A stretch of 64,000 nt of DNA from Leishmania donovani (GCF_000227135.1 NC_018258.1:95279-159278); one strand, 5' to 3'; positions 48,681 to 59,543 are shown, numbered from the stretch's first letter. The notes: generated by a model from the sequence alone, not told the origin. Made by a program: numbers and translations.

Positions 48681-51288
48681 GCATTCAGCGCTGCCGCAAG
48701 AGCACGGCGAAGTGTGCGCGACGGCCACAAAGGAAGAACCTCTCGGTGGCCCGCGCAGATACGCCGAGGCAGAGACGAGCACGTCGACAGGATCTCCTCC
48801 CTGATGTGCTCGGGGTGGGGGGAGGGAGAGGTGAAAGGGGCATGAGTGACAATGGCGTCGCACGAGGCAGACGGTAGAGAAGAATCATTCATGATGCGAC
48901 CGCAGTCTTCCGCTGATGGACGCGGGGCTGTTTGAACTCGCCCGCTGAGGAACGAGCGAGAGAGGCTAGGCACGAAAACGACGGCCAGCCGCCAGAGGGA
49001 TGGGATGGAACTGCGCTATGTGTGCCCCGTCGAGAGCGCAAAACGCCCTTAGAAAACGCCGCCGCAGTTGCGCACGCTCAGTGAGCACACAGACATCGCT
49101 TTTTCATGAGGGAGAGAGAGGCAGAGAGGGTATGCGCACACGCGCGCTGCCCATCACCCCCCTACTACCCACCCTCGCCTCGTTTCACACTTGCGCATTG
49201 GTTTACAGGCTACAGAGAAGAGAAGACATCCAGATGAAAACAAGAAAAAAAAACAAAGACAAATGGAGAGGGAGGGAGACGTACAGCGACACAGACAACG
49301 ACACACACACACGCCCACCGCGGTACGCCACTACGTGTGCGAAGGGAAAGATGGAGACGAACGAGGAGAGAGGAAAGCACAGAGAAAGAGGCGCGCGGGG
49401 AAACGGAGAAGAGAGCGGGCTGTGTATCTCGAGAGTCAGCAAGCAGCGGTGAAACTCCACCAACTCGCAAAAAAAACAAAAGACAGCAAACTGCATTTTC
49501 GCTCATCGGTCCCTCACGTTCGGCGCCTCCTTCTATCACCCCACCTTCCCTTTCATGCCTCCTCTTCCCCTTCAAGAGACCTCAGTGCATGCACTACCAA
49601 CACGTGAGCTCGCCCCCCCCCCCTCGGGAAAAATCCAGAGATTTGTGTAGACAATGAAGCGGAGGACGCCGTAGAGGAAAACAGAGCAACCTCAAAAGGC
49701 GTGGAAATTTATGCGAAAGGAGCCGTAGGGAGTCCCTAAAAAGCGCGACACTGACACACACACAAAAAAAAAACGGCGGGCATACAAAATTTGGTTGGCG
49801 GCCATCAACGTCGTCACGGAACAGATGCGTATCACCCATGGGATCGGTACAGGAAAGAGTAGGCTAGAAAAGACAAAGAACAGAGAAACCACCTTCCCAG
49901 GAACGCTTCAGAAACAAGATGGCGAAGAACCCCCAAGCAGTCACCACAACATCCCCAAGGCATACGAGCGCGCAAGGCGTGACACACATCCACACACACA
50001 GCACCTCTGGAAAAGGCGGAGGGAGGCAGAGAAAGAGACATGACGATATATGCGACGGCCGTACAGCAGAGTGCGCAGCCACGGCAGGGGGGAGGGGGGA
50101 GCAAAAAAAAAAGTACAGAAGAAACCACACGGAAAACGAGCCGCGCACCGCCGCCGCACCCCCAACCCGTTGCCCCATCGTCTCAAGACACCGCCTCCCT
50201 CCCCCCCTCACACACTGCAAACGGCAGCAACGATACGATGAGGTACACCAAACAGAAGATAATCATAGGCACCAAAGTAAGATTGGACCCCGCATCAGCA
50301 CAGCTGGAGACGTGCACGCACACACATGCGATGGAGTGAACCGAAGAAGAGAAGTGAAAAAAAAGCGGCCTTCTTTTTCGAGTTGTTGTTTGATAAGATC
50401 TCTGGCCTACTCCCCGCTGTTCCTAAAGTTGTGCAGAGGTTTGGAGGACGAGAAGGAGGCTTTACTGTGTGGCGGCGCGCATGTGTACGTGTGTGCCTGT
50501 GTGCTGCCTGTCTGTCAAGTCACTCATCCAGCGCCTTGTGGGGGTGCGTCTCGGTGAATGGACATCTTTTTGATCAGTGGTGCACCGAAACACGAGGGCG
50601 AGCAAAAGGAAGGAAAACAATAACAACAATGAGTTCACAGCACAGGTGGCGCGCGCACACACACACGCCCTGGAGAGAGTGTGCACCGATAGGGGGGAGG
50701 AGGGGAAAATCGGTGTCTACCGCCTTTTTCTGGGGGGGGGGGGTTGGGCATAAAGGGGGATGAGTAGTCAACAGCATTGCAGGTGATTTCGCTGCTCCAC
50801 CGAGTAACATGAAGAAGGGGGAGGGAGGAAAGGGCAGAACACGATACACAAAACGGACCATAGAAAACGCTCGCCTTCGATACACACACATCACACACCA
50901 CAGAGAGAAAAGAGAGGAGAAACGCTACAGGAAGGGAGAAAGTCGACGAGAGAACCCGACAAAGGAGGAGAGCGGCCCATCACGCAGACGCAGGTGAGTG
51001 CACTCATCTTTTTGTGTGTATGTGAAGACCCTCGCCACGAACCTTTGGCGCCTGCATCGGCGCTGTCCTTCTCGCGCACACGCTCACCTGCCTTCGCCTC
51101 TGCCCTTCCTTTCCTTTGCTGTGGAGAGTTGTTCTCCTTAACGTCCAACCACGCAATCGACAAATCATCACCGCACGGCTGCAGTCCCCTGCAACATATA
51201 CGAAGCTGATAACTCGACCAACCACGCCGCTACGGCCGCTGAGACTCCTGCTGCGTAGGGGAGCGCGTGCACTTCAGGTGGTACGCGG
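48681..51288. other. Intergenic region between calpain-like D and E
   Basis: About 2.6 kb of non-coding DNA with purine runs (49105-49130, 49237-49275), a C run (49612-49624), A runs (49764-49774, 50104-50113) and a G run (50731-50744). No gene is supported. Confidence 0.6.
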
Positions 51289-53463
51289 TCAAATCACCGT
51301 GGTGGACACGTACGTCACGGGGGCCTTGCCAGGAAGCCGCACCTGGCTCTCCACCTCGGCCGACGGCAGCTCTTCCGAGCTGTAGGCGATATAGTTCGTG
51401 AACACCTTCGAGCTGCTGTCAATGCGTTTCGCTTCCACCCGCACGTTGCCCTCCAACTTATCGGCCGACATTATGCTGATCACGTACGGTCGATCGTAGT
51501 TGCTCCTGACGCCCTTTAAGTGCATGCGTGGCACGAGTTGGTACTTCTCCTCGGCCTCCAGCGTGAACCACATGGAGACGTCACGGCCGACAACAAAGTT
51601 GAACTCCTCAGAGGGCATCGTCGGGTTCCAGCTGGTGTTCTTCTGCACCCGCTGCACGCCGCCCTCCGCCTTGGACACAGTGAGCATAATCGGGGCAAAA
51701 AGCGCCGCGCCCTCCTTGCGGTCCACGCCGCGCTTGTCGGGTTGCGAGAGGGTGAAGAGCACCCGGGTGGACTCCGAGGCCGTGATCTCAAGAACCGCGC
51801 TTGGGATCGTCTTGCAAAACACGCCCTTCACACGGTAATCTGTTGCGTCGGGGTTCGCAAACAGAACACCGCCTCCGTCGAAGTACCGGGTGGCGTCATC
51901 CCAGCACATCCAGAAGCTGCCATCCTGCGGGTCCTTCTGGGCACCGCAGAGGAGGCAGGCATCCCGATTCTCATCCCACTGCCTCGAACCGTAGCTCCAT
52001 GCTCCAGTCCACTTGTTCGACGAGCGCCAAGGGTTGCGCACCTTGAACAGCAGGGTATTGCACTCCTCGACCATCACAACGCGCTCTAAAGAGTACGTGT
52101 AGCCGAGATGTAAGCCAACCTTCTTGTAGTGGGCGCGAAACGCCGCCGCATCGCTCGCCTGGCTGCGGCCCAGGTAGCTCTCTGAATTGTGGCCTGGAGT
52201 GCTGAGCACAACACAGGCGCCAGAGCGGGAAAACTGCACCAGCGCATTGGCCAGTGTGCCCGCCTTTCCCGCGTCCGTCGTTGCCTCCTCCCACTCCTTG
52301 TCAAAACGGCACATCGGCGAGCCGCTCAAATCGGCGAGAGCCTGTAGAGCGTCGCCGCCAGTGATCGCGGCATAGGAGCCATGCAGCTTCGCATACGCCT
52401 TTTGCAGCAACGAGGTCCACATCTCCGCAGGATTGTCGTACGAGCGCGCAAACACGGGCATGCGGTTGAACGTGGGCAAGTAGTCGTCCATAATGAGGGT
52501 GTGCCACCAGCCGTTTTTGTTGACCAGCACGCGGTACGCACCCACCGCCTTCTCCGCCGGTGAGCCCTGTGCAAAAATGTTTCGCACCGCCGCCTCATTC
52601 TCCGCCATGATGGCCACAGCGCACATAAACCACGAGTCGCCGAGGTTACCCGGCTCGATGGACAGGGCCAGCACTGGCCCGCAAATGTCGTTCACCGAAA
52701 GGCGGTTATTATCCGACAGGTACTGCGTCGGGCGCATCATGGCCATCTCGGGGATGGTGCGGGTGTCCCTGCCGGCGCGTGCGACCGCCTCGCCGTTCGG
52801 CGGGAACTTCAGGTCGACGTACGGCGTTCCTGTCTCCATGCAGCGGTGCAGAATCGCCTCCTCGTCCATCCCTTCGGTGACAAGAGAGCGAACGGCCTCT
52901 GTCTCCGCCTCCGCAGTGCCGTTGGCAGCTGCGCACGCATCGTGGCGGTACTGTCCATCGAGGGGCTTGATAGTGATGCTGGTCCTGTATCCGTTGGCGG
53001 TGCCGGAGACCAAATGCACCGTTTCCAGCGGGTACACGACGGCGTGTGCGCACGTCCAGCCGTCCTCTACCTCCTCCAGCTCTGCCCGCTCTCCAGCGAC
53101 AATATTCGATCCCTGGCCGAAGCGAACGGTCACATGCGCCTCGTAGTCAAGGGAGTCGTTGTAGACGTACCACGAGCCTTCTTTCACGATGCAGAAAATG
53201 ATGCCACCCTCGAAGTAGAACTTCACTTCTCCGCCCACTACAGTGCAGGCGTTATAGCGGTAGGGGCAGGCACGGCTGTGGGCGCAGATGGCTTCAATGC
53301 GCTCGGCGCGCAGATCCTCCACGGCACTCGCCACTCTAAACTCAATCTTGCGCTGCTCTTCCACACTCGCCGTCTCACTTGACACCTTCGCAGACTGAGC
53401 CTCGGCCTGCGGCACTTTCACCTCCTTCGGTTTCTTCGTCTCCTTCGAGTTGCAGCACCCCAT
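51289..53463 (-). CDS. Calpain-like protein E with N-terminal dual acylation signal
   Basis: A protein of 724 residues beginning MGCCNSKETKKPKE. Gly2 with Ser6 fits an N-myristoylation site and Cys3-Cys4 fit palmitoylation, so the protein is probably anchored to the plasma membrane over the subpellicular microtubules. The same arrangement is known in the trypanosomatid CAP5.5-type calpain-like proteins (family knowledge). The DUF1935 domain spans about 60-168, the calpain core about 215-520, and a domain III-like region follows. The catalytic motif reads GDSWFM, with Ser277 in place of Cys. The His site is Tyr455 (GYTYSL) and Asn477 (VRNPWR) is kept, so peptidase activity is unlikely. The start is the ATG at 53463. 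It is the first gene of the calpain array to be transcribed. Confidence 0.95.
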   Translation of the reverse strand: MGCCNSKETKKPKEVKVPQAEAQSAKVSSETASVEEQRKIEFRVASAVEDLRAERIEAICAHSRACPYRYNACTVVGGEVKFYFEGGIIFCIVKEGSWYVYNDSLDYEAHVTVRFGQGSNIVAGERAELEEVEDGWTCAHAVVYPLETVHLVSGTANGYRTSITIKPLDGQYRHDACAAANGTAEAETEAVRSLVTEGMDEEAILHRCMETGTPYVDLKFPPNGEAVARAGRDTRTIPEMAMMRPTQYLSDNNRLSVNDICGPVLALSIEPGNLGDSWFMCAVAIMAENEAAVRNIFAQGSPAEKAVGAYRVLVNKNGWWHTLIMDDYLPTFNRMPVFARSYDNPAEMWTSLLQKAYAKLHGSYAAITGGDALQALADLSGSPMCRFDKEWEEATTDAGKAGTLANALVQFSRSGACVVLSTPGHNSESYLGRSQASDAAAFRAHYKKVGLHLGYTYSLERVVMVEECNTLLFKVRNPWRSSNKWTGAWSYGSRQWDENRDACLLCGAQKDPQDGSFWMCWDDATRYFDGGGVLFANPDATDYRVKGVFCKTIPSAVLEITASESTRVLFTLSQPDKRGVDRKEGAALFAPIMLTVSKAEGGVQRVQKNTSWNPTMPSEEFNFVVGRDVSMWFTLEAEEKYQLVPRMHLKGVRSNYDRPYVISIMSADKLEGNVRVEAKRIDSSSKVFTNYIAYSSEELPSAEVESQVRLPGKAPVTYVSTTVI

Positions 53464-53747
53464 TCTCTATCGGCACAGTTTGTGAAAAAAGTCAATCGTA
53501 CGAGAGATGGGCGGCTGTGCAGTGAAGTACCGTGAATGCGTGCGTGTCTTCTATCAAAAAGAGGCAAGTGAGCGAGAAAGAGATGAGAGGAAAAGGAAGA
53601 AGACAAAAAGGGCAGCAAATCGACGTGTGTGAGGGGAAGCGAGAATGGCTGATAATAGCTTGGGCTTGTGGGTGCGTGTGCGTACAACAAACGTATGCGG
53701 GTGGTTGGTGCTCACAGACTGTGGGCGGGAGAGAAGGCATGTCGACA
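53464..53747. other. 5' flank of calpain-like E
   Basis: On the minus strand a T-rich tract (about 53482-53490) lies just upstream of the gene, with candidate AG acceptors within the last 5 bases before the ATG. A purine-rich stretch at 53570-53612 gives a further pyrimidine tract. Confidence 0.4.
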
Positions 53748-53971
53748 TTTCCGTTCGCTCGCCAGCGTCAGAGAGAAACAGAGCGGGAAGAGAGAAAAAG
53801 TCACACGGAGGGCAAGAGCGGCTAAGCATATATTCGTCTCCGTCGATCAGACTTCACGTCTGCGGCCCTGCCCCCTACACCACGGGGCCACACGGGCCGG
53901 TATCGAGCACGCCTTTACACAAGCGCGTCCGTACCCGAGCACACCAGGACACGGGTACCGACGAGAGTGCA
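53748..53971. repeat. 224-bp dispersed repeat, copy 2 (5' of calpain-like E)
   Basis: This copy matches 43106-43329 with about three mismatches, in the same orientation relative to the downstream calpain-like gene. It starts 285 bases upstream of the ATG of calpain-like E. Confidence 0.85.
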
Positions 53972-54426
53972 AAATCAAGGGCCCTTTCAAAATTCAATCT
54001 TCATTACCAGTAGCACCATTTCTATCCCTTCGCGCATTTATGCAGGGTCACCGCCCTGCAAGTCTCCGCATCAATCTCGCCGCAGCGTGTGCAATCAGCA
54101 CTGCACCCCGCACGGCAGGTGCGTCATAAAGTCGTCACAAATCGCACAATCTGCCACACTCTAAGTACTCCTCGAGGAAAGCAGAGACAAACAGCGTCAC
54201 CCGCACATAAGTCAACAGCAAATTCAGCACACACCCCAAGGCTTCAAATGCGACCTGCACCGCCCGGTGCGCTGCCGCACCTACGCCGTCGGCGGGGCCA
54301 TGCCCCCATCGCGTGCCCGTGATGCCGACTGCCTCTGTCGCCCGCCTCACGCGCGCGGGTCCCCATCCGCACAATGTCGCGTCGCCGCAGAGGCCGCGCA
54401 CAGCGCCGGTCGTCGGCGGCGGCCTG

Positions 54427-54465
54427 NNNNNNNNNNNNNNNNNNNNNNNNNNNNNNNNNNNNNNN
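54427..54465. other. Assembly gap (39 N)
   Basis: The right flank begins inside the spacer repeat family. Confidence 0.97.
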
Positions 54466-54828
54466 CGACTGGCCCCGCCCCCTTCGTTTAGCCGCGGCTG
54501 CAAACAAGTCGCGCGCCGCACCGCGAGGACGAGGGAAGACGGTGCAAAGACACGCAGTCGCACAACCTACCGCACGGGGCCTCCCGCTGCGTCATTCTCG
54601 TTTCGGCGTTGCCCTAGCAGCACCTGCGTGCGCAGGGGAGGCGGGGCGGCCTCAGTGTGTGTGTGGGCGGGATGCAGCACCGCCCACCACGCACCGTCGC
54701 AGCCCAACACCAGCCCCTCCATAGGCCCACACAGCAGAAGACACATCGACCACAGCACCGCCGGAGGAGACACCGGCACACAAAAACACAGCCATCGTCG
54801 CGGCCCTCACGCACGGCACCGCCGCGGA
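54466..54828. repeat. Amastin-region spacer repeat, copy 1
   Basis: About 363 bp, nearly the same as 60425-60789 and 61004-61361. It runs from CGACTGGCCCCGCC at the edge of the gap to GGCACCGCCGCGG. It carries no credible gene, because the long open frames on the plus strand are low complexity and GC-driven. Confidence 0.85.
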
Positions 54829-55900
54829 CTCCCCGCCCTCTGCGCCGTCTCCCGCGCCATGGCGGCGAGGCGCTCGTGCGCGACGGGGCCGTCCTCGACA
54901 ACGCTCGCCGGGCACGTGGCGCGCACACCGCTCAGCAGGCCTTCCGCGCTGTCTCCCGCGGCTCGTTCGTGCGCAGCGGCGGGTGGGCCGTGCCGCAGAC
55001 CCACGGCCGGCGCTGGCCGGGGCCCAGCACCACGCAATCTGCGCCGCACCCGCCAGCGCTCGAGCTGCGCGGGCAATCGGGGAAGGAACACACGTCAGGG
55101 CATGCGGGAGCATGCCGCACAACAGGCAGCAGCGCCACCTGTGCCGCCTACCGCGCACAGACAGATGCCGGCGATGCCGCTCAGCATTCCGCCTACCCAG
55201 TGCACGGGAGTGAGTACCTTTGTCGGCGCATGGGTGTTTCCCCGTTTTCGTGTGCGGGGGTCGCGCTCACTTCTGGGGTGCCGCTCCCCATCCTCGTGCG
55301 TCGCCAACAAGCACGCATGAGACAAGCGCCAAGGCGCAGCAGAGAAGAGAGGGGCAGATGAAGAGGAACGAGTGCACATGGAGGCTGCGTCGCCAGGAGG
55401 CACAAGCACACACACGCGCGCACGCGCGTGCGCACATACTGGCACATAGACCGGCATACACGCGCACGCACATAGCACAGCCGCGCCGCTGGCAGCAGCA
55501 AGGTGCTCGCCGCCCCCTCCACCCCTCTCCTCGGAGAAGAGGGCGACGCCAGTGCCGGCGCGCACGCTGTCGGCGTCGGCGAGTTGAAGGCACGAAAGCA
55601 TGTGTGCGAGAGAAACGTGAACAGACGCACGCGCAGGAGGACGCGGCACAAACGGAAAGACAAAGCGAGGAAAAAGGAGGGCAGAAGCACGCGCACGCAC
55701 GAGCTCTGCCGTTTCGGGTGGAGACAAACGCGAGCGGTCGGGTGCCGGACGAAAGCGTCACATGTTGCGACGGTCGCGTGCGCGTGCTCCTCCCCTTCGG
55801 TTTGGCGGTTTACGTTTTGCGTGTCTGCCAGAGGCAGTGCGGCACCTGTCGGCGCCCCGCTCTACCGACAAGTCCACAAACACGCGAGTTGAAGCACAGC
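54829..55900. other. GC-rich intergenic region
   Basis: Non-coding, GC-rich DNA with CACACG/GCGCAC low-complexity runs (55405-55475). Long open frames exist on both strands because stop codons are rare at this composition. None shows a domain or a biased codon pattern that I can support. Confidence 0.5.
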
Positions 55901-56310
55901 TCACCCCCGCCTCGGTTGCACCACGGCTGCATCCCGGTGGCCACGGACGCAGTGCCTGCCGCTGAGCCGGGCCATGCGCCTTACCGGTTCATCCTGTCCG
56001 TGCGCGTCCCCTCATCGGGTACGTGCAGCGCTGGCGGCGCCAGACGGCGATCCGGGCAGACGGCATGCCACGGTGCAGGCGGGACGCGTCCAGGGTCCTG
56101 CTCGAGGGCGGAGGCGGAGACGTCAGTCGGGTGGGTAACAGGGGGTGGCCTAGGTGCATGCCCGGCAAGCGCAGAGAGGAGGTTGGCCAGCCGCAGGTCG
56201 GGGCCCTCTGAGGCCCTGCACTCTGCCGCCATATGCCATGCCTCTCCCTCGGTCTCTTCAAGCCGCGGCATGCCGTAATGCGGTGTGGACACTCTCTACA
56301 CCCGCGTCTG
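55901..56310. repeat. Degenerate SIDER-like retroposon
   Basis: This element aligns with 44620-44888 over most of its length and with 6460-6550 in its middle. Landmarks are GAGCCGGGCCATGCG, CCTGCTCGAGGGCGGA, GTGCATGCCCGGCA, CTCTGAGGCCCTG and AGCCGCGGCATGCCG. It lies about 2.2 kb 3' of the stop of amastin 1. The family name rests on its similarity in style to Leishmania SIDER elements and was not verified. Confidence 0.5.
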
Positions 56311-56516
56311 GAGGACTCGGTGGTGTGATGAGGCAGCCAAGCAAGCAAAGCAAACGAAGTAACGATGCACGGAAGGCACAGAGATAATAAAGACTAAGCA
56401 AGCATATATTGAGGCGCACGCACGCACGCAGGCACCCCGAACACCTCGTTGGCCTGCGGAGGACGGAGAGAAAGGAGAGCACCGAGCGGCGGGCGCGACC
56501 AAGAGCACGTGAAGAG

Positions 56517-56914
56517 GAAACAGCAGCAACAAAACAAGAACGGACAGAGAGTGCGCCGACGGCTTCCCTGCCGTGGTGCCGCCTCCTCCGTGTGGGTGCG
56601 AGGGGCGCGGGGCGTCGCCGCAGCAAGGGAGAGGCGACGTGGAAGGGGCATCCACTGAGGAAGGGGGTGGAGGGTCACAAGGGCGCGGGCACGTGCACAC
56701 ACGCACACCCCGTGCGGCACAGTAGCCCATCGAGCGGAAGCGCGCGTCAACGAGAAACCGCAGAGAAACGAGAGACGGAGAAGAGCAAAGCGCAAGCGCC
56801 ACGCGCACATGTCCGACGTCACGTCGCCTTCCGTGCGCCGTGGGCGCCTCCCCCACCCCCCACGGCCTCGCCCGACCCCGCACTCCCCTGCACGCCGGGG
56901 GGTGCCCTCGTGTG
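56517..56914. repeat. Repeat left of a gap, matching 57014-57434
   Basis: About 398 bp beginning GAAACAGCAGCAACAAAAC, repeated to the right of the gap at 56915-57013. The right copy has an extra ~23 bp near 57358-57380. This is probably an unmerged contig end or two alleles. Confidence 0.85.
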
Positions 56915-57013
56915 NNNNNNNNNNNNNNNNNNNNNNNNNNNNNNNNNNNNNNNNNNNNNNNNNNNNNNNNNNNNNNNNNNNNNNNNNNNNNNNNNNNNNN
57001 NNNNNNNNNNNNN
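56915..57013. other. Assembly gap (99 N)
   Basis: Both flanks carry the same ~400-bp sequence. Confidence 0.97.
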
Positions 57014-57434
57014 GAAACAGCAGCAACAAAACAAGAACGGACAGAGAGTGCGCCGACGGCTTCCCTGCCGTGGTGCCGCCTCCTCCGTGTGGGTGCGAGG
57101 GGCGCGGGGCGTCGCCGCAGCAAGGGAGAGGCGACGTGGAAGGGGCATCCACTGAGGAAGGGGGTGGAGGGTCACAAGGGCGCGGGCACGTGCACACACG
57201 CACACCCCGTGCGGCACAGTAGCCCATCGAGCGGAAGCGCGCGTCAACGAGAAACCGCAGAGAAACGAGAGACGGAGAAGAGCAAAGCGCAAGCGCCACG
57301 CGCACATGTCCGACGTCACGTCGCCTTCCGTGCGCCGTGGGCGCCTCCCCCACCCGCCTCGCCAGCCTGGCCCCCCCCCGGCCTCGCCCGACCCCGCACT
57401 CCCCTGCACGCCGGGGGGTGCCCTCGTGTGCGCC
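57014..57434. repeat. Repeat right of a gap, matching 56517-56914
   Basis: The second copy of the sequence left of the gap, with a short GC-rich insertion. No gene is supported. Confidence 0.85.
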
Positions 57435-57585
57435 CCCGCGCGCGTCGGTGTGCGCGCACACGTAAGGCGTGCATGAGGCGCTAGCAAAGAGGAAGACACC
57501 TGCAACCGCCCGCCGCTGCGCCTGCGCATGGGCCTCTGTGGCGCCTGCACCCGCCACAACCACACCTGTGGCACCCCGTCTCCCC

Positions 57586-57945
57586 TCCCTCCACCACTCC
57601 GTTCGAGGAGTCCCTGCGGTGTGCGCGAGGGGGCGAGGCAGAGACGGGGGAGAGGGGGCGCGGGAGAGACACCACAAACACGCGCGGCGGCGACTGCGAG
57701 GCACGGAGGGTGGACGGAGGCTGGTGACCGATGCGGTGCGGCATTGCGTCTCCCGCCGCGCTCCTTTCGCTGCCCTCGCCGCCACGCTCCTTCGCATTCC
57801 CGCGTTGAGGTCCGGCCAGCGACGGCCGCGCCACCCCCTCGCTTCCCCTCTCGCGCTCTCGCTTCGCAAAGGGTGCGCTGCCCACTGCAAAGCGCCGGGC
57901 GCCGTGCAGCACAGCAGAGGCAAAAGCGAAGAGGGAGCGGCGGCA
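57586..57945. repeat. 360-bp repeat left of a gap, matching 58045-58404
   Basis: Apparently identical over the whole 360 bp to the sequence right of the gap at 57946-58044, with both copies ending in CGGCGGCA. This strongly suggests an assembly duplication. Confidence 0.9.
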
Positions 57946-58044
57946 NNNNNNNNNNNNNNNNNNNNNNNNNNNNNNNNNNNNNNNNNNNNNNNNNNNNNNN
58001 NNNNNNNNNNNNNNNNNNNNNNNNNNNNNNNNNNNNNNNNNNNN
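57946..58044. other. Assembly gap (99 N)
   Basis: Flanked by an apparently identical 360-bp sequence. Confidence 0.97.
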
Positions 58045-58404
58045 TCCCTCCACCACTCCGTTCGAGGAGTCCCTGCGGTGTGCGCGAGGGGGCGAGGCAG
58101 AGACGGGGGAGAGGGGGCGCGGGAGAGACACCACAAACACGCGCGGCGGCGACTGCGAGGCACGGAGGGTGGACGGAGGCTGGTGACCGATGCGGTGCGG
58201 CATTGCGTCTCCCGCCGCGCTCCTTTCGCTGCCCTCGCCGCCACGCTCCTTCGCATTCCCGCGTTGAGGTCCGGCCAGCGACGGCCGCGCCACCCCCTCG
58301 CTTCCCCTCTCGCGCTCTCGCTTCGCAAAGGGTGCGCTGCCCACTGCAAAGCGCCGGGCGCCGTGCAGCACAGCAGAGGCAAAAGCGAAGAGGGAGCGGC
58401 GGCA
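58045..58404. repeat. 360-bp repeat right of a gap, matching 57586-57945
   Basis: The second copy. It leads directly into the 3' flank of amastin 1. Confidence 0.9.
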
Positions 58405-58445
58405 ACTCAGCAGAAGACACGCGCAGGGGAGGGGACGAGGACGAG

Positions 58446-58492
58446 GACGTCCCGCTGGAGCTGCCGCGCTGCCGTCGAGTTCGCCCGTCGCT
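58446..58492 (-). repeat. Conserved amastin 3' element, copy in the 3' UTR of amastin 1
   Basis: A 47-bp sequence immediately 3' of the amastin 1 stop codon. It recurs at 62278-62324 with a few changes, where it overlaps the end of the amastin 3 coding region. Confidence 0.8.
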
Positions 58493-58511
58493 CCCTACGG
58501 CACTCTCCCTC

Positions 58512-59105
58512 CTACTCCGTTGCTTTTTGAGACTCCTTCTCCTGCTCCTTCGGTTCCGCACCCTCACCAGACTCCCCAATTTGCAACGGGACCATCAGGA
58601 AGATGATGTCGAGGATTCCCAGGATCCAGGCAAACACGAAGAGACCAAAGCCGGTGCCGTAAACGAAGGCTATGCTCAGCTCTTCGCACTTTGGTTCTTT
58701 AATTCTGTAGGTCACCGCCATGACCGCCCAGACAACGCAAGCGGTGACAGCGCCCACGATGTTCAGCGCCAGGCAGAGCCAGCGGAAGCCAGAGCAGCAG
58801 TACAGCAAAAGAAAGCCAAAGAGGAACGCCAAGCCGTACACGAAGATGGTGATGACAGCGAACGCCTGGCCAACGCGGAAGTTGTTGCGGATGCGCGGGC
58901 AAAGCTCCCACCGTTTGTCCGACGGGTTGGTTACTTTGGGCCCTCGGCAATCGCTCTTTGCACCCCATAAGGTTACGCATATCTTTGCGCCACCACCGGC
59001 CCCCGGTTTGATGTAAAACATGTCCACCCCCGTACCGATCAGCACGCACAAGAACGCGATGAACTGGAGGACCACGTAGATAATGACGCCGAGATTCAAC
59101 GCCAT
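58512..59105 (-). CDS. Amastin surface glycoprotein 1
   Basis: A protein of 197 residues with the four-span amastin plan: hydrophobic segments at about 5-26, 81-103, 109-132 and 148-173. The extracellular loop after the first span carries the amastin signature CVTLWGAKSDC (43-53), followed by the conserved LCP near 68-70. The C-terminus is a short Glu/Lys-rich cytosolic tail. Amastins are small kinetoplastid surface proteins, many of them more abundant in the intracellular amastigote stage. The frame continues upstream past 59105, but that extension has no splice logic and the ATG at 59105 gives the standard N-terminus. The 5' flank (59151-59543) is shared with the other amastins here. Subfamily not determined. 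Confidence 0.95.
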   Translation of the reverse strand: MALNLGVIIYVVLQFIAFLCVLIGTGVDMFYIKPGAGGGAKICVTLWGAKSDCRGPKVTNPSDKRWELCPRIRNNFRVGQAFAVITIFVYGLAFLFGFLLLYCCSGFRWLCLALNIVGAVTACVVWAVMAVTYRIKEPKCEELSIAFVYGTGFGLFVFAWILGILDIIFLMVPLQIGESGEGAEPKEQEKESQKATE

Positions 59106-59150
59106 TTTCGAAGCCTCACAACGAAGAGCTGAGAGAGGCGAGGCGGAGGC

Positions 59151-59543
59151 ACGCAGGAGAAAGAGCGAAGCGCAGGGGGTCGAGATGGCGCAACAGAGCC
59201 GGCGAGGAGGGCGCGGGGGGTGCAAGCCGAAGACAGCGAGGAAGAGCCTTGACAGCATATGCAGATATGCAGACGTGCACGCGCGCGTTGTCGGCGTTCG
59301 TTTGGTTGTGCGCGCGTGTGGCGAGAGGGCAAAGACGGATGGCCAGCGCGGGCACGAGTGGAAAGCGGCGAGGAGAGAGAGGGAAGGGACGGAGAGACAG
59401 AGAGTGGGGGGAGGCAGGGGGAGGAGACAGGCAGGTGAGACTGCGAGGCGTGCACAGCGGGAGCGCATGGGCCAGTAGTGGCTGGCATGCACACAGGCGA
59501 AAAGGATCAGGAGAGGAGGCCGGCAGATGTGCCGCGCGCCGCA
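59151..59543. repeat. Shared amastin 5' flank, copy 1
   Basis: Nearly identical to 59888-60280 and to 62966-63384, starting about 45 bases upstream of each amastin ATG. On the transcribed strand it contains a long CT-rich tract (about 59365-59425) and downstream AGs, the expected spliced-leader acceptor region. It ends at the gap. Confidence 0.85.

Noticed and set aside
48660..48863. N-terminal extension of calpain-like D
   Set aside because: It has no ATG, and a probable splice acceptor lies inside it.
54313..55320. Long plus-strand open frames in the GC-rich region between calpain-like E and amastin 1 (also 55220-56278, 57469-58530, 60264-61151)
   Set aside because: They run across gaps or repeats, are Arg/Pro/Ala-rich low-complexity sequence, and lie on the strand opposite to all supported genes.
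56394..58579. Long minus-strand open frames downstream of amastin 1
   Set aside because: They bridge two gaps filled with N and contain the same repeat twice. There is no domain, and the composition explains the openness.
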